Assembly: GCA_014843695.1 (NCBI GenBank)
Contig: CM026398.1
Coordinates: 49,875,579-49,939,578 of the forward strand
DNA from: Archivesica marissinica
Taxonomy: Eukaryota > Mollusca > Bivalvia > Venerida > Vesicomyidae
DNA length: 64,000 nucleotides
Direction: 5' to 3'
Shown: one piece after another, positions 22,376 through 33,902 of the stretch
Layout of the letters: the number at the start of each line of letters is the position of its first letter
Numbering within the stretch: the first letter of the stretch is position 1
Notes under the pieces: generated by a model
The model's input: the letters and a program-made list of their open reading frames with translations, nothing else
Database searches by the model: none
Told to the model about the DNA's origin: nothing
Program-made: the position numbers and the translations under genes

Positions 22376-22650
22376 CTGAAACTCACCCTGAAGCGGCAGT
22401 AATGTACAGTGGTTTAGCCCGAGACATCCCTACATGACCTAAGACGAACCTGAAACTCACCCTGAAGTGGCAGTAATGTACAGTGGTTTAACCCAAGACA
22501 TCCATAGATCATACACGACATAAAATGAACCTGAAACACTGTGAAAGTCACCCTGAAGTGACAGTAATGTACAGTGGTTTAGCCCGAGACGTTCATATAC
22601 TGCCTAAAAGTAAAATGAACCCTGAAGCGGCAGTAATGTACAGTGGTTTA
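22376..22650. repeat. Four degenerate ~75-bp tandem units, left
   Basis: Each unit has cctgaagcggcagtaatgta followed by cagtggttta and a variable spacer. Just downstream of the minus-strand start at 22868. Confidence 0.9.
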
Positions 22651-22730
22651 TACCGTTTAGCCTTTAACAGTTTTAGTTTAACTTTAAGAAGGGTAAACAA
22701 ATGGACAATTAATAGACTTGAGAGCGGTCC

Positions 22731-22868
22731 CTAGAAATACCAACAACTAGGCTCACCAAGCTTCCAAACTGCTTTACCCGTTACATACGTAGATGTAGAT
22801 TGAATCTCATCGTAGCATTCAACAAGGGTTTTAAACCAACGCCGTGTCCAATCAATATCATCCGCCAT
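22731..22868 (-). CDS. Small open frame or first exon, left (divergent start)
   Basis: Minus strand aaagATGGCGG, a strong animal start context, opens 45 residues beginning MADDIDWTRRWF. A possible donor (acg|ggtaaagc) lies within it, so it may be a first exon. It is conserved in the right arm with one change (Ile to Thr). No family recognised. Its start lies 548 bp from, and divergent to, the start at 23416. Confidence 0.35.
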   Translation of the reverse strand: MADDIDWTRRWFKTLVECYDEIQSTSTYVTGKAVWKLGEPSCWYF

Positions 22869-23415
22869 CTTTGATTGATTTCTGCAAACCTTGCTTTTAC
22901 CGATCTTATTAGAACATATCCGAAAACGCTCCCCCAGATTACTGCCCACTGTATTTATCGTTACTGCATCTATCATTAACGGTTATTTGAGGGTCCATCG
23001 CCCCAGATTGACTGGTTATTAATTATGCCAAATACAGAGAAGACGAGTTGAAAAATACAAGTGACACAGTCAAGTCTATGTAAATCGAAAGTAGATTGGT
23101 AAATACAGGAATGTTTACGTCTTAGACGGTCGAATTGACAGGACCCCGCTGTATATATTGAAATGTATTGTTATCTAACGATTGTAAATATGCAACATAT
23201 TAAAGGTCGGACTAGATCTTGTTTATCCCCTATTTTGTGTTGGGTCTGGATTTTACCCCCTAACGTTATTTTACCCAGAGCCAGGGGAAGCAACTTTGTA
23301 TCTCGGCAAATCTAACGACGTTTTTCATTGGTCAATCAAAGTAAAATATACGCGTGTTAACCAATCACAGAGTTCGATAGAAAAATCTCAGCATCACAGC
23401 AGCAGTCTCAACAAC

Positions 23416-26400
23416 ATGTCGAAAGAACTTGCAGGGAAATTTGCGGTTGTTCGTTGGCTGAACGACGACAATAGACTTTCTGTACATAATCAGAAATACA
23501 TCGTGGAACCGCAAAAACAGACATACGTACCAGGAGACGAGGGTATTGCTTGCTACCACGGTGTTCCTGGAAAATGGCAGTATCTATACAGAATTCTTGC
23601 CGTTGGTGGTAAGTACAAGCGCAAATATGTGTGAATGATATAATGTTAAATTAAACAGGTCATTCTTTAAAATGATGCTTTGTGTATACATGTATCTTGT
23701 TATGTAACCTTCAAATAAATTATTATTAGCATGTTATGTGCCCATGTTCGCTTTGGTGAGAGATATAGGGCCATCATCATCCTCTGTTTTCATAAAGCTA
23801 TCTGTTTGTAATAATAATGCTCCTCAGCTTGCAATGATGTATTTCATATATACTTTTTTCAGTTGTGTTTCAATCCAAGACGTCAAAGCACTCAAGGATG
23901 ACGTTCGCACACTCAAGGATGATGTTCGCACACTCAAGGATGACGTTCGTCGGCTAAAGAGAACACTCAACTCGGATCAGCTGCAGCACCCCGAAACCAA
24001 GAAATGTATGGGTAAGGCACCTCATAGGCTGGGTTCCAGTCTGTCTGTCTGCAGAATGGGTACGTTTTGACTTGTGGATGGGTACGTTTTGACTTGAAAT
24101 GATGGGTACGTTTTTGGATTGGTTACGTTTTGACCAGCACCCTCGGAAGATAGATAGATGGTAACAAAAATAGAATTGGTAGTAATTTATACGATATCAA
24201 AAATGGCTGCGCCCAGGATACAAACTGCAGGTCAGACGGTGTTATTGATATAGTGGTCTCGGATTGGTTGAAAAAGTGTAGGGAAGCCCTTAAGAGTTAT
24301 TGATACATGAACTGATTGGCTGAGTAGGTATTGTCACAAATATTGAAAATGACTTCTAAATATTAAAATATATGAGCTGCATTTTGGAATATTTAAAAAT
24401 ATTTGCAGACAAATAAACAGCATATTATCAATGCAGGTGTCAGTGCAACATTCACCACTAAGTTACCTTCAGAGTAGGGGGTGGGTGCCTTTAGTGGGAA
24501 ATTAAAAAACCGCAATCGGTCAACCCCATTGAAATTTGACATTTTCCTGTGTATCAAAGGCCAGTCTGTTGAAAACAACTGTCTTTTGTGCCAAACTATT
24601 TTGGGGGGAAATATAATGGCACTGTATGTTATAATGGTGGCCTATGGAAATTGCAATAGCGGTGTCTGACCTAAACGTTAATTTACCACTGGCCAAACTT
24701 TCTACAACAAAAGAGCCATGGATGACAAAGGTTTAAATATATCAACGGTGCTGCTTAATGTCAACCCAGCTGTCGCAGGTAGGACTTGTTCTAGGACCAA
24801 TTAAACCTGCTACATGATTGAATGTGTACTTGATATAGTTCGGATGTATTGTATCCGGATGCAATGTGTTGATGAATTTAGTTTATACAAAATTAATTTT
24901 AGCTCGATTGCGAAACAAGTTCTTACAACTTATATTACTCACTCTCGAGATATCATTCCTGATGTAATCCATCGCCACGAGGAAGAGAGAAGAGGCAACG
25001 TGGAATTTAAATGCCTTGCCTAAGGGCACAATCGTAACAGCTCCAACTCCGGACCTTTCGCACCTGAAGAGAACGCGCATCCACTGCGCTATCACGACTT
25101 ACGAATTTATCTTTTACTGTTACCCATTTGTTTCTTTATATTTATAGTTTAGATATATATAATAATAAATATATATATTATATATAGTGTGTTCAAACTA
25201 AGCATTTGGAATTCATTTAAGGGGTATGTATGTTTCATTATTGTTAAACCCATTGCGAGGACTTAGACATTTTTCCTGGGCATGCTTAGCCAAGCGGTTA
25301 ACCAGTACTAAGCAATGTGTGTAAGGTGCCTTGCTCAATGACACTACATATGTGGCCAGACTGAGTATTGAACCAGGGACCGTTAGATTCCAACTCCGAC
25401 GCTCTACCACTGGACCACGGACACCACCATGTTTATGGCTTCTAGGATGTGTTAACGATTTTCCAAAAATGCATAATAACATAGCCCTGGCTGCTAGTGC
25501 CGTAGTGGACATACCGATTACAAAATAAGCAACAACCTGTGTAAGTGTGTGTCAAAAAGAACCTGTGCAAATAAAGATTTGTATTATATATATATATATA
25601 TATGTAGAAAAAAAAGGTGAATCAAGCAATAAAATATGATTAAACTAATTAAGACTCGGCATCATAACGCTCCTTCACATTTATTTATGTACAACCCGTT
25701 AATTAAGGTGAATGTGTGGGTAAACTTTAACATGCTTGAATGCTGATATTGAAATTGTGTGATGACATGCATTGTAGACTGTGATAGTTCATTTGTATAT
25801 TATAATCAATGAAAACACAGTTTTATATTTTCTTGACATATTCTAAACTGATTGTGAACAAAGATATGAAAAGTTTGGAAGACTTGAGGAAAGAATTCAA
25901 GTTGTCACGCAGTACAGGTAAATATTAGTTAAGTAACACTGTTTTGTTTGTGCAGAGAATGATAGATCTACTTACAGATCAGTTTATGATCATCATAATC
26001 AGCAGTATATCTTAACCCTTTCCTTCATAGAGATTTAGGTTAATATACTATTATATCTCCATACAAACGACAGCCATTTAGCTATCATGCAATGGATAAG
26101 TAATCGCCATATCTATCCCACCTCCATAGATATTACTGGGACTACATGAGATTCTTGCCTTTATTATGAACATTGGTTTGGCTACTACATTGTCAGTGTA
26201 TGTTGTATTGGTAATGGCGTCAAGAGGTGCCTATATGAGGGAAAGGGTTAAAGATATAACTGTACACGGTTCATTCTAGGTAACAATTTTTGGGAGAAGT
26301 GAGAAAGTGTGCGGTTACATCCTTAAATTGTGTTATTTAATAAATTTCAAGAACATATGGTTAAACCGCATTTACTGCACAGTATGACCATTAAATACAA

Positions 26401-28451
26401 CATTTGAATGCTTTACAATGGCCAGTGTATCTTTACTGGACAATATTCTGTATGAAAATTGTAAAAAAAAGAAAGGGAGAAGTCAGGGCCACTATTTCGC
26501 CCAATTAGCTATCTAGAATAAGCACTGACTGTAAATGTTCATTATAAATAAATTTTGCTTTTTCGGAAGGTATATATGCTGGAGGACTAAGACTGGACAT
26601 ATTTTGGTTTCATTGACCATTACATGTATGTGTGTTTGCTGGAGAACATTGGAGTTCTATGACAATGGTATCTGGGCCTAAATCAGATAACAGAAATATA
26701 CCAGAATTAAAATGGATTTAATATACAGTATACATCCGTTATGTCAAAGTCGGTTATGTAGAATTCTCCTGTTATCTCTAAGTCGGATCAAAGTCCCGTT
26801 TCAGACTCTATCATTTTACATATAACTGGATCTGTTTATATATCGAATTTCAAAGTCAAAATTCGGTTATATCGAAGTATTTTGTTCGGTCCGACGGAAT
26901 TCGACTTTATGTAGACTGTAGTTTGTTAGTCTGTGTTAGTGGTCACCTCTGTCAACCTGCATTAAGCAGCCAGTTTTCAGATACTCAATTTGTTTTATTG
27001 CTATACATTTAGCCTCTACTAAGCAGCCACCTGTGCTAAGCAGCCACTTTCTGTGATTCCTTTGGCTGGCTGCTTATTATTATAACTATATGGACATTTA
27101 TGATTTTGAACATCTTTGGGTCAGAATGGGCTGCTACAGTGTTGATCAGATATATTATTGTATTGCACAAAGATGACAGAAATACCTGTACGCTTTTGCA
27201 TCTGTATTGACAGTGCTAGGTCAAGTGCAAGACTTTCTTCCGAAGATTGCTACAGTGAATGCTGATCTACAGAGTAGACTTGAGGCAGACCCACACTTCT
27301 CAGCGGATATAGAAGACATTGATGATGATGATGCACCACATATAGAAATGGTAAAATTACTAGTAACTAATTACGCTGTCTCTCTGTAGAGGAAATCATG
27401 GAAACATTCTTTGAAAATCACTTCTTTAAATTTCATTATTTTGCGTTGTTAAGATCCATTATTTCGTTTGAAACGTAGCGAAACAAGTTCTTGCGACATT
27501 AGTTTAATCACTCTCTAGTCCTCCTTCCTGTCGCCATGAGGCCATGATGAGGGAGAGAGAAGAGCCAATGTGGATGTAAGTGTGTTGCCTAAGAACACCG
27601 TCACCGTGATTCTCGTTGGGTTCGAACTCACTACCTCTCGATTAGTAGACCATGAAGGTTGCACAAATTTACACAACTAATTGAAAGTTTCGGCGCACAC
27701 CACTTTCTAATATTGACATGACTTTCGGTGCACACTTTCTATTATTGACAGAAGATTGGTCCAAACCATATTATCATACCAGTATTATAAAGTTTTGTAT
27801 GTACAGTCAAACCTGTGTTAGTGGTCACCTCCATTGAGCAGCCAACATGTATTAAGCAGCCAGTTTTCAGATTCCCAATATGTTGTTTTATTATACATGT
27901 GACCTCTATTAAGCAGCCACCTGTGCTAAACAGCCATTTTCTGTGATTCCAATGGCTGGCTGCTTAAGACAGGTTTGACTGTAAGCGCATTATATATAAC
28001 AACATGTTTATACAATCACAACCAAAGAATAATCAAAATCAATGACAATCTTTATTTTCTTTAAATGCAGCCACCTGTGCTAAGTAGCCAAATTCAGTGA
28101 TTCCCTTTGCTGGCCGCATAAGTTCTCGTGTGTAGACGTGGTTAATTGTTATTCCTATGCATCAGAACAAAATTTCAAAATTAGACCATAAACTATGCAT
28201 ACATTGCCAACTATTTATTTGAATTGCAGAATTTAGCACTGGTAGAAGGTGACTACAGCAGTGAGGACAGTGACATAGACTCAGACACGTCCAGTGATGG
28301 TGATGATGTAAACTATGGGAAAGTAAATGATAACAATATAAAACTGTCCAAGGAGAAAGTGAAACTGAAACTGTTTAATTTGATAAAACGTCTAATTGTA
28401 CACATAGTATATTCACTGGCGTTGTACAATATAAGTAAAATAAATATATAG
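23416..28451 (+). CDS. Five-exon gene with coiled-coil and acidic segment (BEN-associated-like N-terminus), left
   Basis: Exons 23416-23608, 23880-24011, 25840-25917, 27214-27350 and 28230-28451; phases 1,1,1,0 join without a stop, giving about 255 residues. The N-terminal 64 residues (FAVVRWLNDDN ... GDEGIACYHG ... YLYRILAVG) resemble the small beta-rich module found before coiled coils in BEN-domain and related invertebrate proteins. Exon 2 has three LKDDVRT heptad repeats, a coiled coil. Exons 4-5 are acidic (IEDIDDDD, SSEDSDIDSD). A DNA-binding C-terminus is not seen; it might lie in the gap or the frame may end at 28451. In this arm the exon 3 acceptor reads gacat instead of gacag, so exon 3 may be skipped (78 bp, in frame). 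Splicing is inferred. Confidence 0.6.
24055..24145. repeat. Short imperfect repeat of gggtacgttttgac
   Basis: Four copies directly after exon 2 of the five-exon gene, inside intron 2; mirrored at 38200-38290. Confidence 0.8.
24900..25103 (-). mobile_element. tRNA-derived SINE family B, copy 1 (left)
   Basis: Minus strand: gtgatagcgcagtggatgcg (A box), a short tRNA-like region, body ending ctcgagagtgagtaatataa ... cgcaatcgagct. In intron 2 of the five-exon gene. A relative lies at 62690-62815. Confidence 0.75.
25255..25435 (-). mobile_element. tRNA-derived SINE family C (left)
   Basis: Minus strand: tggtccagtggtagagcgtc (A box) and ggttcaatactcagt (B-box-like), then gcaaggcaccttacacacat. In intron 2 of the five-exon gene. 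Confidence 0.75.
25585..25605. repeat. (TA)n microsatellite
   Basis: About ten TA units; mirrored at 36750-36772. Confidence 0.85.
26726..26918. mobile_element. pogo-like MITE type 1, left intron copy
   Basis: cagtatacatccgttatgtc ... gactttatgtagactg, flanked by TA. In intron 3 of the five-exon gene. Immediately followed by a partial type 2 MITE. Confidence 0.83.
26921..27078. mobile_element. pogo-like MITE type 2, truncated (left)
   Basis: Contains tgtgttagtggtcacctctg ... taagcagccac ... ggctggctgctta but lacks both terminal cagtcaaacctg ends. Mirrored at 35276-35433. Confidence 0.8.
27475..27665 (-). mobile_element. tRNA-derived SINE family B, copy 2 (left)
   Basis: Minus strand: ctaatcgagaggtagtgagt ... 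ttcgaacccaacgag as tRNA-like part, body gttcttaggcaa ... ggcgacaggaaggaggacta, 3' end aacttgtttcgctac. Intron 4. Confidence 0.72.
27804..27981. mobile_element. pogo-like MITE type 2, complete (left)
   Basis: 178 bp, inverted ends cagtcaaacctgt / acaggtttgactg, TA on both sides, interior rich in aagcagcca repeats. In intron 4 of the five-exon gene. A further fragment is at 28067-28122. Confidence 0.92.
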
Positions 28452-28664
28452 ACATGTACTTACATAAAAACCTGAACAAAATGCTCGTTATTTACAAAAA
28501 GACATTGGTCTAAAAATAATTATGTTACCACACAATAACACATATTTGATCAATCATTATTATAAGCATAATTTTTGGTAAATTATATCATTGTTTCTAA
28601 AACCTTTTTTAACACTACACTAATTCTACAACTATCCTGTTCAGTCTGTCAATACATGAATGTT

Positions 28665-29371
28665 TTAAAACCATGAATAAAATGTTCTGAAGAACAATGT
28701 TTTAAGGTGTTTCTTAAACGTTTCTGCAGAATCCAAGTTTCTCAAATATACGGGTAAAGTGTTCCATAGCTGTGACTCTACTGTTTTGAAGCTCCTGTCA
28801 CCAAATGTTTTTTGTTTGTTATACGGTACCTCATAACAACCAGTAACATCTGAAGATCTTAATCTACGTCTTGGTACCTTTTCAATTAATAACTCGGTAA
28901 GATACGCAGGGGCATGGCCTTTTGAACAGTTATACATTACAGTAAGAATTTTGAATTCAATTCTGGCCCTGATGGGAAGCCAGTGAAGTTGGTACAGTGC
29001 TTGTTTTGAACTATCATATTTCCTGAATATTATCTATATTCTAGCATCCAAACCCACCCCTCAATTGAGAGCGGGGTTGCAGCTTTATACAGTACATACT
29101 GTACTCGTCATCTTACCCAATATAATGCTGTTGAGGATGCAGTTTAGAACAAATCATCTAAGTAAATTTTGCTGTCATGTGCACATTTGGGAACACCAAA
29201 TAGAATTCCATTGCAATAATTCAGATGCGAGATGACAAGTGATAACACCAGAATTTCAGTTGCTTCTTTGGTAAAGTATTTTCTAATATTTTTTATTCTG
29301 AGAAAATTGAACATTGCGGTCTGACATTTTCGTTTGAAATTAACCTTAGCTTCTGGGAAAAACAATCAAGA
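28665..29371 (-). pseudogene. CR1/L2-type non-LTR reverse transcriptase C-terminal fragment, left (internal replacement)
   Basis: Minus strand from 29371: FFPEAKVN ... NFLRIKNIRKYFTKEATEILVLSLVISHLNYCN ... LFGVPK, the standard end of the RT domain in CR1/L2-like LINEs (LV-x-S-x-LDYCN). A 155-bp unrelated segment (29027-29181) then replaces about 54 bp of coding DNA kept in the right copy. Coding resumes: LHWLPIRARIEFKILTVMYN ... FGDRSFKTVE ... LWNTLP ... FKKHLKTLFF to 28665. Confidence 0.88.
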
Positions 29372-29461
29372 AGAGGATGATATTAATAAGTTTTAATGAC
29401 CTACATACGTGTCACCTATTCAATAGATTTGAGTTAAACTGATATGCCCACTCAATCCGCC
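29341..29461. repeat. ~120-bp direct repeat, inner unit (left)
   Basis: aaccttagcttctgggaaaa ... cactcaatccgc; recurs at 30104-30222 in the same orientation, 642 bp further. One end overlaps the LINE coding fragment. Confidence 0.9.
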
Positions 29462-30103
29462 TTTCTGAATATCAACAACTTTACAAATATCAGACACGGA
29501 GGACATATCAGAATGACAACACTATAACCGATACACAACACATCGGGTTCACAATATAGACCATACACGTCAAACTAATCTTTACAAATAAATTGTGTTA
29601 ATCTACAAATATAACACAGTTAATGTTGACGCATATTACTCTAAATAAGTCTATATATACATATTATAACCAAGTCAAATTTGACAGAACCCATTGTGAA
29701 TTAATGATGCATATTACCACTACAGCCGTACGCCATATATGTAGGAACAAAGTACATGATGGTGATTACTATTTCACAATGGATCCTACCAACATGACAA
29801 ATAATGTACCTAGTACATGTAGTAAGCAAACGTAAATTTAAGCAAGCCAATTTTCAAGGGTGGGCGGGTATCAAAATATTCGACAGGTGACAACAAAATT
29901 CATTCAAGTGGCGCGAAATCTCGTGCACGAAACTATAAGTGTGCAAGGAACCAATGAAAACAGTCATCTCTAAATATTATCCAATGACTGAATGACACCC
30001 ATATGACTGTTGCCTGACTGTAAAGATTAAGGTGCTAACGACTTAACATGAGCAGCGCTTCAGTCTTAATTAAATATTTTAATGGAACTAAAATCTACCA
30101 ATT

Positions 30104-30222
30104 AACCTTAGCTTCTGGGAAAAACAATCAAGACGAGGATGATATTAATAAGTTTTAATGACCTACATACGTGTCACCTATTCAATAGATTTGAGTTAAA
30201 CTGATATGCCCACTCAATCCGC
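30104..30222. repeat. ~120-bp direct repeat, outer unit (left)
   Basis: Second copy of 29341-29461 with one or two mismatches (aagacgagg for aagaagagg). Right-arm pair: 32232-32350 and 32997-33117. Confidence 0.9.
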
Positions 30223-30597
30223 CAAACCCCGGCCAAATAAACGCTTCCAAAACTAAGCAGGCAGCATTAATTAAAGCTGAATCCTTTAGTGTGAGAATAC
30301 AGTCAGATAGTATGTAACTTTGTAACCGACAATGAATAACTTCAGAATATGCAAGGTAACAACAGCAACACTCTCACTTTACATTGTAGCTTAACCGAAT
30401 TCAACAACAAATATATCAAACTACATGCAATCCTACCTTGTCTGTAGACATGTAATGACACAAACTGGACAACACCTATAAATTTACATGAACGTACATG
30501 TGTATATATGTAATACTGTATAACACGTTTAATATCACTACGCTACTCTGAACAATAGTGCTGAACTCAGACCGATGTCGTGTCAAAGCACCTGCAC
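30223..30597. other. Non-coding sequence up to the gap
   Basis: No gene or repeat recognised; mirrored by 31857-32231. Confidence 0.5.
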
Positions 30598-31597
30598 NNN
30601 NNNNNNNNNNNNNNNNNNNNNNNNNNNNNNNNNNNNNNNNNNNNNNNNNNNNNNNNNNNNNNNNNNNNNNNNNNNNNNNNNNNNNNNNNNNNNNNNNNNN
30701 NNNNNNNNNNNNNNNNNNNNNNNNNNNNNNNNNNNNNNNNNNNNNNNNNNNNNNNNNNNNNNNNNNNNNNNNNNNNNNNNNNNNNNNNNNNNNNNNNNNN
30801 NNNNNNNNNNNNNNNNNNNNNNNNNNNNNNNNNNNNNNNNNNNNNNNNNNNNNNNNNNNNNNNNNNNNNNNNNNNNNNNNNNNNNNNNNNNNNNNNNNNN
30901 NNNNNNNNNNNNNNNNNNNNNNNNNNNNNNNNNNNNNNNNNNNNNNNNNNNNNNNNNNNNNNNNNNNNNNNNNNNNNNNNNNNNNNNNNNNNNNNNNNNN
31001 NNNNNNNNNNNNNNNNNNNNNNNNNNNNNNNNNNNNNNNNNNNNNNNNNNNNNNNNNNNNNNNNNNNNNNNNNNNNNNNNNNNNNNNNNNNNNNNNNNNN
31101 NNNNNNNNNNNNNNNNNNNNNNNNNNNNNNNNNNNNNNNNNNNNNNNNNNNNNNNNNNNNNNNNNNNNNNNNNNNNNNNNNNNNNNNNNNNNNNNNNNNN
31201 NNNNNNNNNNNNNNNNNNNNNNNNNNNNNNNNNNNNNNNNNNNNNNNNNNNNNNNNNNNNNNNNNNNNNNNNNNNNNNNNNNNNNNNNNNNNNNNNNNNN
31301 NNNNNNNNNNNNNNNNNNNNNNNNNNNNNNNNNNNNNNNNNNNNNNNNNNNNNNNNNNNNNNNNNNNNNNNNNNNNNNNNNNNNNNNNNNNNNNNNNNNN
31401 NNNNNNNNNNNNNNNNNNNNNNNNNNNNNNNNNNNNNNNNNNNNNNNNNNNNNNNNNNNNNNNNNNNNNNNNNNNNNNNNNNNNNNNNNNNNNNNNNNNN
31501 NNNNNNNNNNNNNNNNNNNNNNNNNNNNNNNNNNNNNNNNNNNNNNNNNNNNNNNNNNNNNNNNNNNNNNNNNNNNNNNNNNNNNNNNNNNNNNNNN
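30598..31597. other. Assembly gap of exactly 1000 N
   Basis: A run of 1000 undetermined bases, a round number typical of scaffold joins of unknown length. Open frames drawn through it are meaningless. It lies exactly where the left arm ends. Confidence 0.99.
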
Positions 31598-31856
31598 AAA
31601 GAATTCAATCGTATCCTAGATAATGTCATGTCTAAGGATTTGCACTTCAAATTTATTAGAACTTATCGTCCCTTTTGTTTCAAGGGACAGCCAAGGCGTT
31701 ATCTTTTTGCGAAGTTAGATGGTGGTCTGCATTTAAATACGGAGGGTTCTGGTCGTTTAGGACACTTTTATCATCGGGTCATTTCTACATTATCGTATTA
31801 GATGTATTTAAATTGGTGGGAGTTTCTTAATCTTTACGCCGGGCTGATCGTTATAA
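31598..31856 (+). other. Sequence unique to the right side of the gap
   Basis: These 259 bp have no counterpart left of the gap. A frame open from the gap runs to a stop at 31799-31801 (about 67 residues, basic and aromatic, containing RRYLFAKLDGG). I recognise no family. It may be the end of an exon, part of a transposon, or chance. If the arms are haplotigs, the left contig simply stops 259 bp short of this one. Confidence 0.5.
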
Positions 31857-32231
31857 GTGCAGGTGCTTTGACACGACATCGGTCTGAGTTCAGCACTATT
31901 GTTCAGAGTAGCGTAGTGATATTAAACGTGTTATACAGTATTACATATATACACATGTACGTTCATGTAAATTTATAGGTGTTGTCCAGTTTGTGTCATT
32001 ACATGTCTACAGACAAGGTAGGATTGCATGTAGTTTGATATATTTGTTGTTGAATTCGGTTAAGCTACAATGTAAAGTGAGAGTGTTGCTGTTGTTACCT
32101 TGCATATTCTGAAGTTATTCATTGTCGGTTACAAAGTTACATACTATCTGACTGTATTCTCACACTAAAGGATTCAGCTTTAATTAATGTTGCCTGCTTA
32201 GTTTTGGAAGCGTTTATTTGGCCGGGGTTTA

Positions 32232-33117
32232 GCGGATTGAGTGGGCATATCAGTTTAACTCAAATCTATTGAATAGGTGACACGTATGTAGGTCATTAAA
32301 ACTTATTAATATCATCCTCGTCTTGATTGTTTTTCCCAGAAGCTAAGGTTAATTGGTAGATTTTAGTTCCATTAAAATATTTAATTAAGACTGAAGCGCT
32401 GCTCATGTTAAGTCGTTAGCACCTTAATCTTTACAGTCAGGCAACAGTCATATGGGTGTCATTCAGTCATTGGATAATATTTAGAGATGACTGTTTTCAT
32501 TGGTTCCTTGCACCCTTATAGTTTCGTGCACGAGATTTCGCGCCACTTGAATGAATTTTGTTGTCACCTGTCGAATATTTTGATACCCGCCCACCCTTGA
32601 AAATTGGCTTGCTTAAATTTACGTTTGCTTACTACATGTACTAGGTACATTATTTGTCATGTTGGTAGGATCCATTGTGAAATAGTAATCACCATCATGT
32701 ACTTTGTTCCTACATATATGGCGTACGGCTGTAGTGGTAATATGCATCAGTAATTCACAATGGGTTCTGTCAAATTTGACTTGGTTATAATATGCATATA
32801 TAGACTTATTTAGAGTAATATGCGTCAACATTAACTGTGTTATATTTGTAGATTAACACAATTTATTTGTAAAGATTAGTTTGACGTGTATGGTCTATAT
32901 TGTGAACCCGATGTGTTGTGTATCGGTTATAGTGTTGTCATTCTGATATGTCCTCCGTGTCTGATATTTGTAAAGTTGTTGATATTCAGAAAGGCGGATT
33001 GAGTGGGCATATCAGTTTAACTCAAATCTATTGAATAGGTGACACGTATGTAGGTCATTAAAACTTATTAATATCATCCTCGTCTTGATTGTTTTTCCCA
33101 GAAGCTAAGGTTAATTT
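32232..33117. repeat. ~120-bp direct-repeat pair with 645-bp interior (right)
   Basis: Units at 32232-32350 and 32997-33117 enclose DNA with no recognisable coding. Layout resembles either a segmental tandem duplication or a very small terminal-repeat element; ends do not show clear TG...CA. Confidence 0.7.
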
Positions 33118-33689
33118 CAAACGAAAATGTCAGACCGCAATGTTCAATTTTCTCAGAATAAAAAATATTAGAAAATACTTTACCAAAGAAGCAACTGAAA
33201 TTCTGGTGTTATCACTTTGTCATCTCGCATCTGAATTATTGCAATGGAATTCTATTTGGTGTTCCCAAATGTGATATCAAAAAAATGCAAAGAATACAAA
33301 ATATGTGCGCTAAACTTGTTTTAAAGCTCAGGAAATATGATAGTTCAAAACAAGCACTGTACCAACTTCACTGGCTTCCCATCAGGGCCAGAATTGAATT
33401 CAAAATTCTTACTGTAATGTATAACTGTTCAAAAGGCCATGCCCCTGCGTATCTTACCGAGTTATTAATTGAAAAGGTACCAAGACGTAGATTAAGATCT
33501 TCAGATGTTACTGGTTGTTATGAGGTACCGTATAACAAACAAAAAACATTTGGTGACAGGAGCTTCAAAACAGTAGAGCCACAGCTATGGAACACTTTAC
33601 CCGTAGATTTGAGAAACTTGGATTCTGCAGAAACGTTTAAGAAACACCTTAAAACATTGTTCTTCAGAACATTTTATTCATGGTTTTAA
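33083..33689 (+). pseudogene. CR1/L2-type non-LTR reverse transcriptase C-terminal fragment, right (1-bp frameshift)
   Basis: Same fragment as the left, here retaining the middle (KMQRIQNMCAKLVLKLRKYD), so the family assignment is firm (HWLPxRxRIxFKIL, GDRxF, LWNxLP). One extra T near 33217 shifts the frame after LVLSL. Only the C-terminus is present, as expected for a 5'-truncated insertion. Confidence 0.9.
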
Positions 33690-33902
33690 AACATTCATGT
33701 ATTGACAGACTGAACAGGATAGTTGTAGAATTAGTGTAGTGTTAAAAAAGGTTTTAGAAACAATGATATAATTTACCAAAAATTATGCTTATAATAATGA
33801 TTGATCAAATATGTGTTATTGTGTGGTAACATAATTATTTTTAGACCAATGTCTTTTTGTAAATAACGAGCATTTTGTTCAGGTTTTTATGTAAGTACAT
33901 GT

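Larger units (their letters stand above)
1..30597 (+). repeat. Left arm of giant inverted repeat
   Basis: Every recognisable feature here recurs in reverse order and opposite strand in 31857-60822. Paired coordinates add to a nearly constant sum that shifts only at indels: 62046 at 2.7 kb, 61927 at 9.4 kb, 62380 at 12.9 kb, 62336 at 20.1 kb, 62354 at 27.2 kb and 62454 at the inner edge. The inner edge is base 30597, the last base before the gap; the outer edge runs off the left side of the window. This symmetry is seen directly. That the arms are alleles rather than a true palindrome is inference. Confidence 0.95.

Noticed and set aside
30558..31801. Long open frames of 347-408 residues across the centre
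   Set aside because: They consist almost wholly of undetermined bases; only the last 67 residues are real sequence.
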